A DNA stretch of 13,701 bases from Frankiales bacterium (lineage in GTDB: Bacteria; Actinomycetota; Actinomycetes; Mycobacteriales; SCTD01), in assembly GCA_025965735.1 (NCBI GenBank), contig JAOPWK010000314.1:1-13701 (forward strand), read 5' to 3'. The notes beneath the pieces were generated by a model. That model saw nothing but the letters and a program-made list of their open reading frames with translations. It searched no databases and was not told the DNA's origin. The position numbers and the translations under genes were made by a program. Shown here one piece after another: positions 1-6,589 of this stretch; the stretch's first letter is position 1, and every line of letters begins with the position of its first letter.

Positions 1-1083
1 CTGCTGACCGACGGCCTGCGGGCCGAGCGGGAGCAGGGCATCACGATCGTCGTCGCCTACCGGTACTTCTCCACGCCGCGGCGCTCGTTCATCGTCGCCG
101 TCACCCCGGGCCTCGTGCAGTACACCCGCAACATGGTCACCGGCGCCTCCACCGCCGACCTCGCCCTGGTGCTCGTGGACGCGCGCAAGGGCGTCATCGA
201 GCAGACCCGCCGGCATGCCGCGCTGTCCGGCCTGCTGCGCGTGCCGCACGTGGTGCTCGCGGTGAACAAGATGGACCTGGTCGACTTCGACGAGGCGGTC
301 TTCGACGCGATCGTCAAGGCCTTCGCGGAGGTCGCGGACGAGGTCGGGCTCACCGACGTGACCGCGATCCCGATGGCGGCGCTGCAGGGCGACAACGTGG
401 TGCACCGCAGCGACCGGGCGCCCTGGTACGACGGCCCCGCGCTGCTCGAGCACCTGGAGCAGGTCAGCGTCGCGCGGGACCACGGCGAGGCAGGGCCGGC
501 CCGCTTCCCCGTCCAGTACGTCATCCGCCCGATGTCGGTCGAGCGGCCGGACTACCGCGGTTACGCCGGCACCGTCGCCAGCGGCACCCTCCGCGTCGGC
601 GACGAGGTCGTGGTGCTGCCCTCCGGCCGGCGCACGACGGTCGCGGGCATCGACACCGCCGACGGCGAGCTGACGCAGGCCGTTGCGCGGCAGGCCGTCA
701 CCGTCCGCCTGGCAGAAGAGCTGGACGTCAGCCGCGGCGACCTCATCGCCGCTGCCGACGCTCCGCCGCAGGTGACGTCGACGCTGGACGCGACCGTCTG
801 CTGGATGGCGGACGCGCCGCTGCGCCCCGGGGCGAAGGTGCTCGTCAAGCACACGACGCGCACCGTGAAGGCGATGGTGACCGCGCTGCACGACCGGCTC
901 GACGTCACCACCATGGAGCGCGCACCGGTGGAGCAGCTCGGCCTGAACGACATCGGCCGGGTGTCGCTGCGGACGGCCTCGCCGCTGGCCGTCGACCCGT
1001 ACGCCGAAGACCGCACGACCGGCGCGTTCCTCGTCGTCGACGACGCCACGGGCAGCACGCTCGGCGCCGGAATGGTCGGCTAG
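1..1083 (+). CDS. cysN: Sulfate adenylyltransferase subunit 1 (CysN), 5' truncated by window edge
   Basis: This is the GTPase subunit of ATP sulfurylase, which pairs with CysD to make adenosine 5'-phosphosulfate from sulfate and ATP in the cytoplasm. The frame is open from base 1, so the P-loop and roughly the first 70 residues lie outside the window. Visible motifs are LLTDGLRAEREQGITI (switch region), YTRNMVTGASTADLA, the G4 box NKMD at about residues 91-94 of the fragment, and a beta-barrel domain beginning YVIRPMSVERPDYRGYAG. The usual G3 box DTPGH reads VTPGL (codons 34-38), and the usual ITIDVAY reads ITIVVAY (codon 17). These are odd because they affect the Mg/GTP site; see findings. 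The gene ends in TAG at 1081-1083 and shares CTAG with the convergent dioxygenase remnant. CysD and other sulfate reduction genes probably lie upstream. The family assignment is secure; activity is doubtful if the sequence is correct. Confidence 0.93.
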   Translation: MLTDGLRAEREQGITIVVAYRYFSTPRRSFIVAVTPGLVQYTRNMVTGASTADLALVLVDARKGVIEQTRRHAALSGLLRVPHVVLAVNKMDLVDFDEAVFDAIVKAFAEVADEVGLTDVTAIPMAALQGDNVVHRSDRAPWYDGPALLEHLEQVSVARDHGEAGPARFPVQYVIRPMSVERPDYRGYAGTVASGTLRVGDEVVVLPSGRRTTVAGIDTADGELTQAVARQAVTVRLAEELDVSRGDLIAAADAPPQVTSTLDATVCWMADAPLRPGAKVLVKHTTRTVKAMVTALHDRLDVTTMERAPVEQLGLNDIGRVSLRTASPLAVDPYAEDRTTGAFLVVDDATGSTLGAGMVG

Positions 1084-1948
1084 CTCACGCCGAAGGGCAC
1101 GTCGCCGCGCAGGGTGATGCGCTGCATGACGCGGTGCGCGACGCCGTAGTCGCGGTTCGCGTCGCGCGCGGTGCTGCGGTTGTCCCACATCGCGACGTCG
1201 CCGTCCGACCAGCGGTGCCGCACGACGTGCTCTGGCTTGGTGAGGTGCGCGAAGAACAGGTCGAGCAGCGCGCGGCTCTCGGCGTCGCTGACGTCCTTGA
1301 TGTGCGTCGTGAAGCCGGGGTTGACGAACAGCGATCGCCGGCCGGTCTCCGGGTGCACGCGCACGACCGGGTGCTCCACCGGTTCGCGCGCGCGGAAGAC
1401 CTTGCCCTCCCAGAGGCTGCCCTCGCCCTGCCGGCGCTGCGCCAGGTAGTAGCCCCACTCCTTGCTGCCGTCGTGCACCGCCGTCAGCTGGTCGGCCAGT
1501 CGCTGCACCTATGCCGACAGCGAGCTGTAGGCCAGCTCGAGGTCGGCCCAGTTGGTGTCGCCGCCGTACGGCGGCAGCGTCACGGCGCGCAGGATGCTCC
1601 CCAGCGGCGGGCGCTTCACGAACGTGACGTCGGTGTGCCCTATGCCGGCGGACCCGCCGTCGTAGCTGTCCAGCTCGTAGATCTCGGGGTGCGCGTCGTC
1701 GACGCCCTCGCGCACCGGGTGCGACGCGGTGAGCTCGCCGAGCTGCCGACCGAAGGCGACCTGGCTGTGGCGTCGAGCCGCTGGTCGGCGAAGAACAGGA
1801 CCTTGTGCGTCGCCAGGGCTGCGCGGATCGCGTCCACCTGCTCGTCGGTGACGGTGCGCAGGTCGACGTCGTGCACGCGGACGGCGAGGGACGGGCCGAG
1901 CGGCTCGAGGGTCAGCAGGTCAGCGGAGAGCTCGATGTGGTCAGGAAC
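1080..1948 (-). pseudogene. TauD/TfdA-family Fe(II)/2-oxoglutarate dioxygenase, broken
   Basis: TauD-type enzymes oxygenate taurine or other sulfonates and release sulfite. Joined across two breaks, the minus strand reads as one TauD-like protein. It begins VPDHIELSADLLTLEPLGPS, continues RVHDVDLRTVTDEQVDAIR and KVLFFADQRLD, and has the HTDVTF metal motif. It then runs through LTAVHDGSKEWGYYLAQRR to WDNRSTARDANRDY and RVMQRITLRGD. Four defects are visible. A single base appears to be missing near 1762-1764, where restoring a C rejoins the frames. An in-frame TAG lies at 1509-1511 before VQRLADQL. No ATG, GTG or TTG precedes the conserved N terminus; the first GTG is at 1876. The third iron ligand (His255 of E. 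coli TauD, TQHYAN) is Arg in STARDAN. The Arg residues for 2-oxoglutarate and substrate are kept. The remnant overlaps the rrf2 3' end, so the two were probably cotranscribed. Sequencing error is an alternative to true decay. Confidence 0.85.
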
Positions 1949-2417
1949 CTGGGGGCGGCCACACCGAGGTCCACGAGCGCGGGTCGTCGGACAGCGTCGT
2001 CACCTGCGGCGGCAGGTTGTCCTCCACGATCTGCTCGAGGGTCGTGCGCTCCAGCACCTGGCGCAGCGCCGCGCGCACCGCGACCCACACGTCGCGCAGG
2101 TGCTCGGCGGAACCGCTGTAGAGCAGGGCTTCTGGCCGCTCGCCGTGCACCAGTGCCAGCGGGCCGTCGACGGTGCGCACCACGTCAGCCACGGTGATGG
2201 CGTACGGCGGGCGGGCCAGCCGGTGACCGCCGTCGGGGCCGCGCCGGCTCTCGACGATGCCGCCCCTGCGGAGGTCGGTGAGGATCTGGTCGAGGAAGGT
2301 CCGTGGGATCGCCTGCGCCTCCGCGATCGCCGCCGCCTTCACCGAGCACCCCTCGTCGGCAGTGGCCAGGACGCACAGCGCGCGCAGCGCGTAGTCGGCC
2401 CGCGCGGAGATCTGCAC
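1941..2417 (-). CDS. Rrf2-family transcriptional regulator
   Basis: The 158-residue protein starts MQISARADYALRALCVLA and carries an N-terminal winged helix. The recognition region IPRTFLDQILTDLRRGGIV is followed by the Rrf2 hallmark wing RGPDGGHRLARP at residues 59-70. The three clustered cysteines that bind an Fe-S cluster in IscR/NsrR are absent; only C15 and C24 are present. It is therefore more like CymR-type regulators of cysteine metabolism, though this is inference. The chosen start is GTG at 2415-2417, with GGGGTG about 7 nt upstream. It lies divergent from the ssuABC-cysG-sirB operon and directly upstream of the dioxygenase remnant. The intergenic inverted repeat at 2445-2463 is a plausible operator for control of both directions. 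The effector is unknown; cysteine, O-acetylserine or sulfide status are reasonable guesses. Confidence 0.88.
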   Translation of the reverse strand: MQISARADYALRALCVLATADEGCSVKAAAIAEAQAIPRTFLDQILTDLRRGGIVESRRGPDGGHRLARPPYAITVADVVRTVDGPLALVHGERPEALLYSGSAEHLRDVWVAVRAALRQVLERTTLEQIVEDNLPPQVTTLSDDPRSWTSVWPPPGS

Positions 2418-2444
2418 GTGTGCACCCCATCACACGGCCGTGAA

Positions 2445-2463
2445 GTTGACCGATCCGGTCGAC
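2445..2463. promoter_or_regulatory. Inverted repeat, candidate Rrf2 operator
   Basis: The sequence gttgaccgatccggtcgac is an 8-bp inverted repeat with a 3-bp spacer and one mismatch between arms. It sits between the divergent rrf2 and ssu genes and overlaps a TTGACC that could serve as the -35 box of the forward promoter. Rrf2 dimers bind palindromes of this general size near their own promoters. The assignment to this regulator rests only on position. Confidence 0.45.
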
Positions 2464-2475
2464 AACCTGCAGGAT
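2446..2475 (+). promoter_or_regulatory. Putative promoter of the ssu operon
   Basis: TTGACC (2446-2451) and CAGGAT (2470-2475) are separated by 18 nt and resemble -35 and -10 boxes of the main sigma factor. Transcription would then start near 2482, at or beside an ATG, which would give a leaderless message. The -10 match is only moderate, so this is a prediction. Confidence 0.3.
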
Positions 2476-2481
2476 GGGTGC

Positions 2482-2613
2482 ATGACCCGGTCCCTGCAGG
2501 CGCGCTCGTGCGCCACGCGCAGCGGCTGGGCCCGTACGCCGTGGGTCGGCTGGTGCATCCAGTCGTGCCGCCCCGGGACGCGATGTCAGGAAGAGCTCGT
2601 TCCGCTCTCCTGA
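2482..2613 (+). CDS. Possible leader peptide with four Cys codons, upstream of ssuA
   Basis: This is a 43-codon frame beginning MTRSLQARSC and ending in TGA at 2611-2613. Cys codons are at positions 10, 25, 29 and 35, and Trp codons at 16, 21 and 24. That Cys content (over 9 percent) is high for this genome. The ATG lies 6 nt after a putative -10 box, as in leaderless actinobacterial transcripts, and AGGATGGG also lies upstream as a possible ribosome site. The last codons are inside a strong hairpin (2585-2614). Cys-rich short frames upstream of sulfur genes are known cysteine-responsive attenuators in mycobacteria. I do not recognise this peptide and see no conserved motif. It could be a chance frame in GC-rich DNA. 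Confidence 0.3.
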   Translation: MTRSLQARSCATRSGWARTPWVGWCIQSCRPGTRCQEELVPLS

Positions 2614-2614
2614 C
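2585..2614 (+). promoter_or_regulatory. Hairpin upstream of ssuA, attenuator-like
   Basis: gtcaggaagagc pairs with gctctcctgac around a 7-nt loop, with one bulged base. It lies 35 nt before the ssuA start and contains the stop codon of the possible leader frame. No T-run follows, so it is not a standard intrinsic terminator. Its overlap with the leader stop would suit translation-coupled attenuation. Direct evidence for function is absent. Confidence 0.45.
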
Positions 2615-2649
2615 TTCCGCACGTCCCCCCGAAAGGCGCACCCACCCCT

Positions 2650-3699
2650 GTGAAGATCGTCCGTTCCTCCCTGCTCGCCCTGTCCGCCCTCGCCCTCACC
2701 GCCGCCTGCGGCAGCGCTGACGGCGGCACCGACACGACCACCGCGGCGAAGCCCTCCACGTCCCCGGCGGCCGAGCTGCGGCTCGGCTACTTCGCCAACG
2801 TCACCCACGCCTCGGCCGTCTACGGCGTCGCCAGCGGGGACTTCCAGGAGGCGCTGGGCGAGACCACGCTGTCGACCTCGGTCTTCAACGCCGGCCCGGC
2901 CGCCATCGAGGCCATGCGCGGCGGCGCGATCGACGCCACCTTCATCGGCCCGAACCCCGCCATCAACGGCTTCGCGCAGACCGACGGCGAGCTGCTCCGC
3001 ATCGTCGCCGGCACCACCAGCGGCGGCGCGGCCCTCGTCGTCCGGCCAGGGATCAGGTCGGTCGAGCAGCTGGAGGGCAAGAAGATCGCCACCCCGCAGC
3101 TGGGCAACACGCAGGACGTCGCCGCGAAGGCGTACTTCAAGGAGCAGGGCGTGGAGGTCTCGATCGTCAACCAGGAGAACGCGCAGACGCTCGACCTGCT
3201 CAAGGCCGGTCAGATCGACGGCGGCTGGGTGCCGGAGCCGTGGGCCAGCCGGCTGGTGCTCGACGGCGGCGGCAAGGTGCTCGTCGACGAGAAGACCCTC
3301 TGGCCCGACGGGCTGTTCGTGACGACCCACCTGGTCGTGCGGCAGGAGTTCCTGGAGAAGCACCCGTCCACCGTCCAGGCGCTGCTCAAGGGCCTGGTCG
3401 CCGCGACGGACGTCGTAGCTGCCAAGAGCGACGACGTCCTCGGCGTCGTCAACGGCCAGATCGAGAAGGACACCGGCAAGGCGCTCAAGCCCGAGGTGCT
3501 CAAGAGCGCGTTCGCGAACCTCACGCCGACGCTCGACCCGGTGGCCAGCTCGCTCGCCGAGAGCGCGAAGGACGCGCAGGAGGCCGGTCTGCTCAGGAAG
3601 GCCGAGATCGACGGCATCTACGACCTCGGCCTGCTGAATGCCCTGCTCGAGGTCGCGGGCAAGCCTGCGGTGGACGACGCCGGACTCGGCGTCTCCTAG
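2650..3699 (+). CDS. ssuA: Sulfonate-type ABC transporter substrate-binding lipoprotein (SsuA-like)
   Basis: The 349-residue protein belongs to the NrtA/SsuA/CpmA family of periplasmic-type binding proteins. In this Gram-positive setting it should be a lipoprotein. The signal peptide has basic residues K2/R5, a hydrophobic core LLALSALAL and a lipobox ending in C20 (LTAAC), followed by a Ser/Thr-rich linker. The mature fold begins AELRLGYFANVTHASAVYGV. Family features are VFNAGPAAIEAMRGGAIDATFIGP, the hinge segment GKKIATPQLGNTQDVAAKAY and GQIDGGWVPEPWASRLV. The start is GTG at 2650, chosen because it gives a complete signal peptide; upstream GAAAGG is a weak ribosome site. It leads the ssuABC operon. 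Substrate cannot be read from sequence; aliphatic sulfonate is the family default and fits the nearby TauD-like remnant and siroheme genes. Confidence 0.9.
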   Translation: MKIVRSSLLALSALALTAACGSADGGTDTTTAAKPSTSPAAELRLGYFANVTHASAVYGVASGDFQEALGETTLSTSVFNAGPAAIEAMRGGAIDATFIGPNPAINGFAQTDGELLRIVAGTTSGGAALVVRPGIRSVEQLEGKKIATPQLGNTQDVAAKAYFKEQGVEVSIVNQENAQTLDLLKAGQIDGGWVPEPWASRLVLDGGGKVLVDEKTLWPDGLFVTTHLVVRQEFLEKHPSTVQALLKGLVAATDVVAAKSDDVLGVVNGQIEKDTGKALKPEVLKSAFANLTPTLDPVASSLAESAKDAQEAGLLRKAEIDGIYDLGLLNALLEVAGKPAVDDAGLGVS

Positions 3700-3739
3700 A
3701 CGTGCCCCCGCACCACCCCTTCCAGCAGCGAGGTGCCTG

Positions 3740-4546
3740 ATGACCGTCCTTGACACCGTCCTGCGTCGCAGCCCGTCCCTCGACGACGTGCTCGACGCGG
3801 ACACGCCTGCCGTCTCCGTGCGCGGACTGACCAAGCGGTTCGGCTCCGGGCCGATCGTCCTCGACGAGGTCAGCCTGGAGGTGCGGCAGGGCGAGTTCGT
3901 CTGCCTGCTCGGCGCCAGCGGCTGCGGCAAGTCCACGCTGCTCAACGTCGTGGCCGGGCTCGACGCCCCGACGGCGGGGGAGGTGGCCGTACCCGGCCAC
4001 CGCCCCTCGCTGATGTTCCAGGAGCCGGCGCTGTTCCCCTGGCTCACCGCGGCGCAGAACGTCGAGATGGCACTGCGGCTGCGGGGTGTCCGCAAGGCGG
4101 AGCGCAAGGAGGAGGCGCAGCGGCTGCTCGCGCTCGTGCGGCTGGAGGGCTCGGGCGGCAAGCGCCCGCACGAGCTCTCCGGCGGCATGCGGCAGCGCGT
4201 CGCGCTGGCCCGCGCCCTCGCGCAGGACAGCAAGGTGCTGCTCATGGACGAGCCGTTCGCGGCGCTCGACGCCATCACCCGCGACGTGCTGCACGACGAG
4301 CTCACCCGGATCTCCCGCGAGGTCGGCGCCACGGTGGTCTTCGTGACGCACAACGTCCGCGAGGCCGTGCGCCTCGGCGACCGGGTCGTGCTGCTGTCCT
4401 CGCGGCCGGGCCGCGTGGTGCGCGAGTTCGCCGTCGACATCCCGCAGCCGCGGCGCATCGAGTCGCCCGAGGTCGCCGCGCTGTCCGTCGAGATCACCGA
4501 CCACCTGCGGGCCGAGATCCGCAAGCACGCGGTGCCGACGCGATGA
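3740..4546 (+). CDS. ssuB: Sulfonate-type ABC transporter ATP-binding protein (SsuB-like)
   Basis: The 268-residue cytoplasmic ATPase powers import with SsuA and SsuC. Motifs in order are Walker A GASGCGKST (58-66), Q-loop Q94 in LMFQEP, the ABC signature LSGGMRQR (156-163), Walker B VLLMDEP (176-182) and the H-loop H214 in FVTHN. The sequence GHRPSLMFQEPALFPWLTAAQNVEMAL is split here as GHRPSLMFQEP and ALFPWLTAAQNVEMAL and is typical of the nitrate/sulfonate/taurine subgroup. The ATG at 3740 is preceded by GCGAGG. An in-frame start further upstream (3638) would overlap ssuA by 62 bp and is less likely. The 3' end overlaps ssuC by ATGA, indicating translational coupling. Nothing is missing from the catalytic set. 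Confidence 0.93.
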   Translation: MTVLDTVLRRSPSLDDVLDADTPAVSVRGLTKRFGSGPIVLDEVSLEVRQGEFVCLLGASGCGKSTLLNVVAGLDAPTAGEVAVPGHRPSLMFQEPALFPWLTAAQNVEMALRLRGVRKAERKEEAQRLLALVRLEGSGGKRPHELSGGMRQRVALARALAQDSKVLLMDEPFAALDAITRDVLHDELTRISREVGATVVFVTHNVREAVRLGDRVVLLSSRPGRVVREFAVDIPQPRRIESPEVAALSVEITDHLRAEIRKHAVPTR

Positions 4547-5418
4547 GCGCCTCCACCCTGGAGGACCGCCGCGGCGCTGAGCTCGAGGCCGGGCTCGACG
4601 CGCTCGAGCTCGGCCCGGTCGAGGCGACGCAGCCGGCCTGGCGCCGCACCCTGTCGAGCGTCCTGCCTCCGGCCCTCGCGCTGCTCGGGATCCTCGCGCT
4701 GTGGCAGGTCGTCGAGGTCACCCGCGACCCGGACAACCTCCCCGGTCCGGGCGAGGTCTGGGCCGCCATGACGTACGAGTGGGGCCAGGGACGCACGCAG
4801 GAGGCGATCCTCACCAGCCTCGAGCGCGGCGTGCTCGGCTTCCTCGTCTCGCTCGTCATCGCGACGCCGATCGGACTGGTGCTCGCGCGGGTGCAGGTGC
4901 TGCGCCGGGCGTTCCGTCCGCTCATCAGCGGCCTGCAGTCGCTGCCCTCGGTGGCCTGGGTCCCGGCCGCGATCCTGTGGTTCGGGCTCAACGACGCGAC
5001 GCTCTACTTCGTCATCCTCATGGGCGCGATCCCGTCGATCGTCAACGGCACCATCAGCGGGCTGGACCAGGTGCCGCCGCTGTTCCAGCGCGTCGGCCAC
5101 GTGCTCGGCGCCCGCGGGCTCACCCTCGCCCGCCTGGTGCTGCTGCCCGCCGCGCTGCCCGGCTACCTCGGCGGGCTCAAGCAGGGCTGGGCCTTCTCGT
5201 GGCGGTCGCTGATGGCGGCCGAGCTCATCGCCACCTCCGGCGACCTCGGTCTCGGCCTCGGCCAGCAGCTGGACCAGGCGCGCACCCTCGGCGACCTGCC
5301 GGGCGTGCTCGCCGGCATCCTCGCCATCCTCGCGGTCGGCATCGCCGTCGAGCTGCTCGTCTTCGCCCCGCTGGAGAAGCGCGTCCTGCGGCGCCGCGGC
5401 CTGACCGTCAGCCGCTGA
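4543..5418 (+). CDS. ssuC: Sulfonate-type ABC transporter permease (SsuC-like)
   Basis: The 291-residue membrane protein is of the BPD_transp_1 fold and presumably acts as a homodimer with SsuB. After a charged N-terminal tail of about 35 residues, hydrophobic segments lie near 38-57, 96-117, 127-148, 150-168 and 251-275, with others less clear. The EAA loop contacting the ATPase is around 190-208: LPAALPGYLGGLKQGWAFSW, then RSLMAAELIA. The family segment SLPSVAWVPAAILWFGL is also present. The ATG start overlaps the ssuB stop as ATGA. The stop is 13 nt before cysG, so the transporter and siroheme genes form one transcription unit. No sulfonate monooxygenase (ssuD) follows, which is unusual for an ssu operon. 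Confidence 0.91.
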   Translation: MSASTLEDRRGAELEAGLDALELGPVEATQPAWRRTLSSVLPPALALLGILALWQVVEVTRDPDNLPGPGEVWAAMTYEWGQGRTQEAILTSLERGVLGFLVSLVIATPIGLVLARVQVLRRAFRPLISGLQSLPSVAWVPAAILWFGLNDATLYFVILMGAIPSIVNGTISGLDQVPPLFQRVGHVLGARGLTLARLVLLPAALPGYLGGLKQGWAFSWRSLMAAELIATSGDLGLGLGQQLDQARTLGDLPGVLAGILAILAVGIAVELLVFAPLEKRVLRRRGLTVSR

Positions 5419-5431
5419 CACACTGGCGCGC

Positions 5432-6589
5432 GTGAGCCGCTTCCCCCTGCACCTCGACCTGACCGGGCGTCGTGTCCTGGTCGTCGGCGGGGGAGCGGTG
5501 GCCGCTCGGCGGATCGGCTCGCTCGCCGGCGCTCTGGTCGACGTGGTCGCCCCCGAGGTGGTGGACGGGTTCCCCGACGTCCCCCTGCAGCGGCGTGCCT
5601 TCCGGGACAGCGACGTGGACGGCGCCTGGCTGGTGCTGGCCTGCACCGGGGTCGTCGACGACGCCGTCGCGGCGGCCTGCGAGCAGCGGAAGGTCTGGTG
5701 CGTACGGGCCGACGACGCCTCGCTGTCGCCGGCCTGGGTGCCGGCCGTCGCCCGTGTCGACGACGTCGTCGTGTCGGTGACGGCCGGCCGTGACCCGCGG
5801 CGCGCCGTCGGCCTGCGGGACGCGCTGGCTCTGGCGCTGGAGACCGGCGACCTGCCGCTGCGCCGCTCCCGCCCAGGTACCGGGTCGGTGGCCGTCGTCG
5901 GCGGCGGCCCGGGTGACCCGGGGCTGCTGACCGTCCGCGCGCGCCGACTGCTCGCCGGCGCCGACGTCGTCGTGCGCGACCGGTTGGCACCCCAGGTCGA
6001 GCTGCCCGAAGGCGTCGAGGTGGTCGAGGTCGGCAAGACGCCGGGCGGCCCCTCGTGGGACCAGCGCGACATCGAGGCCCTGCTCGTGGCCCGGGCGCAG
6101 GACGGCAAGCGGGTGGTGCGCCTCAAGGGCGGGGACGTGCACGTCTTCGCCCGCGGCATCGAGGAGGTCGCCGCGTGCGCCGACGCCGGCGTCGCCTTCG
6201 AGGTTGTGCCCGGGATCAGCAGCGCGCTCGCCGGACCGACCCTCGCCGGCATCCCCGTCACCGCTCGCGGTGTGACGCAGACGGTGTCCGTGGTGACCGC
6301 CCACCTGCCGCCGGGCGATCCCGGCTCGACCGTCGACTGGGACGCGCTCGCCCGGCTCGGCGGCACGCTGGTCCTCCTCATGGCGGTCGGCAGGCTGCCC
6401 GCGGTGTGCGACGCGCTGGTCGCCGGCGGACGAGACCCCTCCACACCCGTCGCCGTCGTGCAGGACGCCTCGCTCCCGACGCAGCGCACCATCGTGACGA
6501 CGCTCGCCGACGCGGCCGCCGACACGGCGGACGTGCGGGCCCCGGCCGTCGTCGTCGTCGGCGAGGTCGTCGCGGAGCGGCACGCATGA
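5432..6589 (+). CDS. cysG: Siroheme synthase-type CysG: precorrin-2 dehydrogenase fused to uroporphyrinogen-III C-methyltransferase
   Basis: The 385-residue bifunctional enzyme makes precorrin-2 from uroporphyrinogen III using SAM and oxidises it with NAD to sirohydrochlorin. The N-terminal Rossmann domain (1-140) has VLVVGGGAVAARRIGSLA (15-32), and VSVTAGRDPRRAVGLRDAL ends the dehydrogenase part. The methyltransferase domain starts near 150 with VGGGPGDPGLLTVRA, then VVRLKGGDVHVFARG, VPGISSALAGPTLAGIPVTA and LGGTLVLLMAVGRLP. The gene starts at GTG 5432, 13 nt after ssuC, and its TGA overlaps the next ATG. Two features are atypical. The Asp often found in the A-T-D motif of the dehydrogenase is Gly73, and the common GGDPFVFGRG loop is GGDVHVFARG. 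Either may be lineage variation. The product is needed for sulfite reductase, which explains its place in a sulfur operon. Confidence 0.9.
   Translation: MSRFPLHLDLTGRRVLVVGGGAVAARRIGSLAGALVDVVAPEVVDGFPDVPLQRRAFRDSDVDGAWLVLACTGVVDDAVAAACEQRKVWCVRADDASLSPAWVPAVARVDDVVVSVTAGRDPRRAVGLRDALALALETGDLPLRRSRPGTGSVAVVGGGPGDPGLLTVRARRLLAGADVVVRDRLAPQVELPEGVEVVEVGKTPGGPSWDQRDIEALLVARAQDGKRVVRLKGGDVHVFARGIEEVAACADAGVAFEVVPGISSALAGPTLAGIPVTARGVTQTVSVVTAHLPPGDPGSTVDWDALARLGGTLVLLMAVGRLPAVCDALVAGGRDPSTPVAVVQDASLPTQRTIVTTLADAAADTADVRAPAVVVVGEVVAERHA

Noticed and set aside
2418..2649. SAM or cobalamin riboswitch before ssuA
   Set aside because: I could not find the conserved cores of the SAM or B12 riboswitches; only the inverted repeat, leader frame and hairpin are supported.
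1134..2720. Long plus-strand open frame opposite the dioxygenase remnant and rrf2
   Set aside because: The translation is Arg/Val/Ala-rich without motifs, while the minus strand shows clear TauD and Rrf2 homology.
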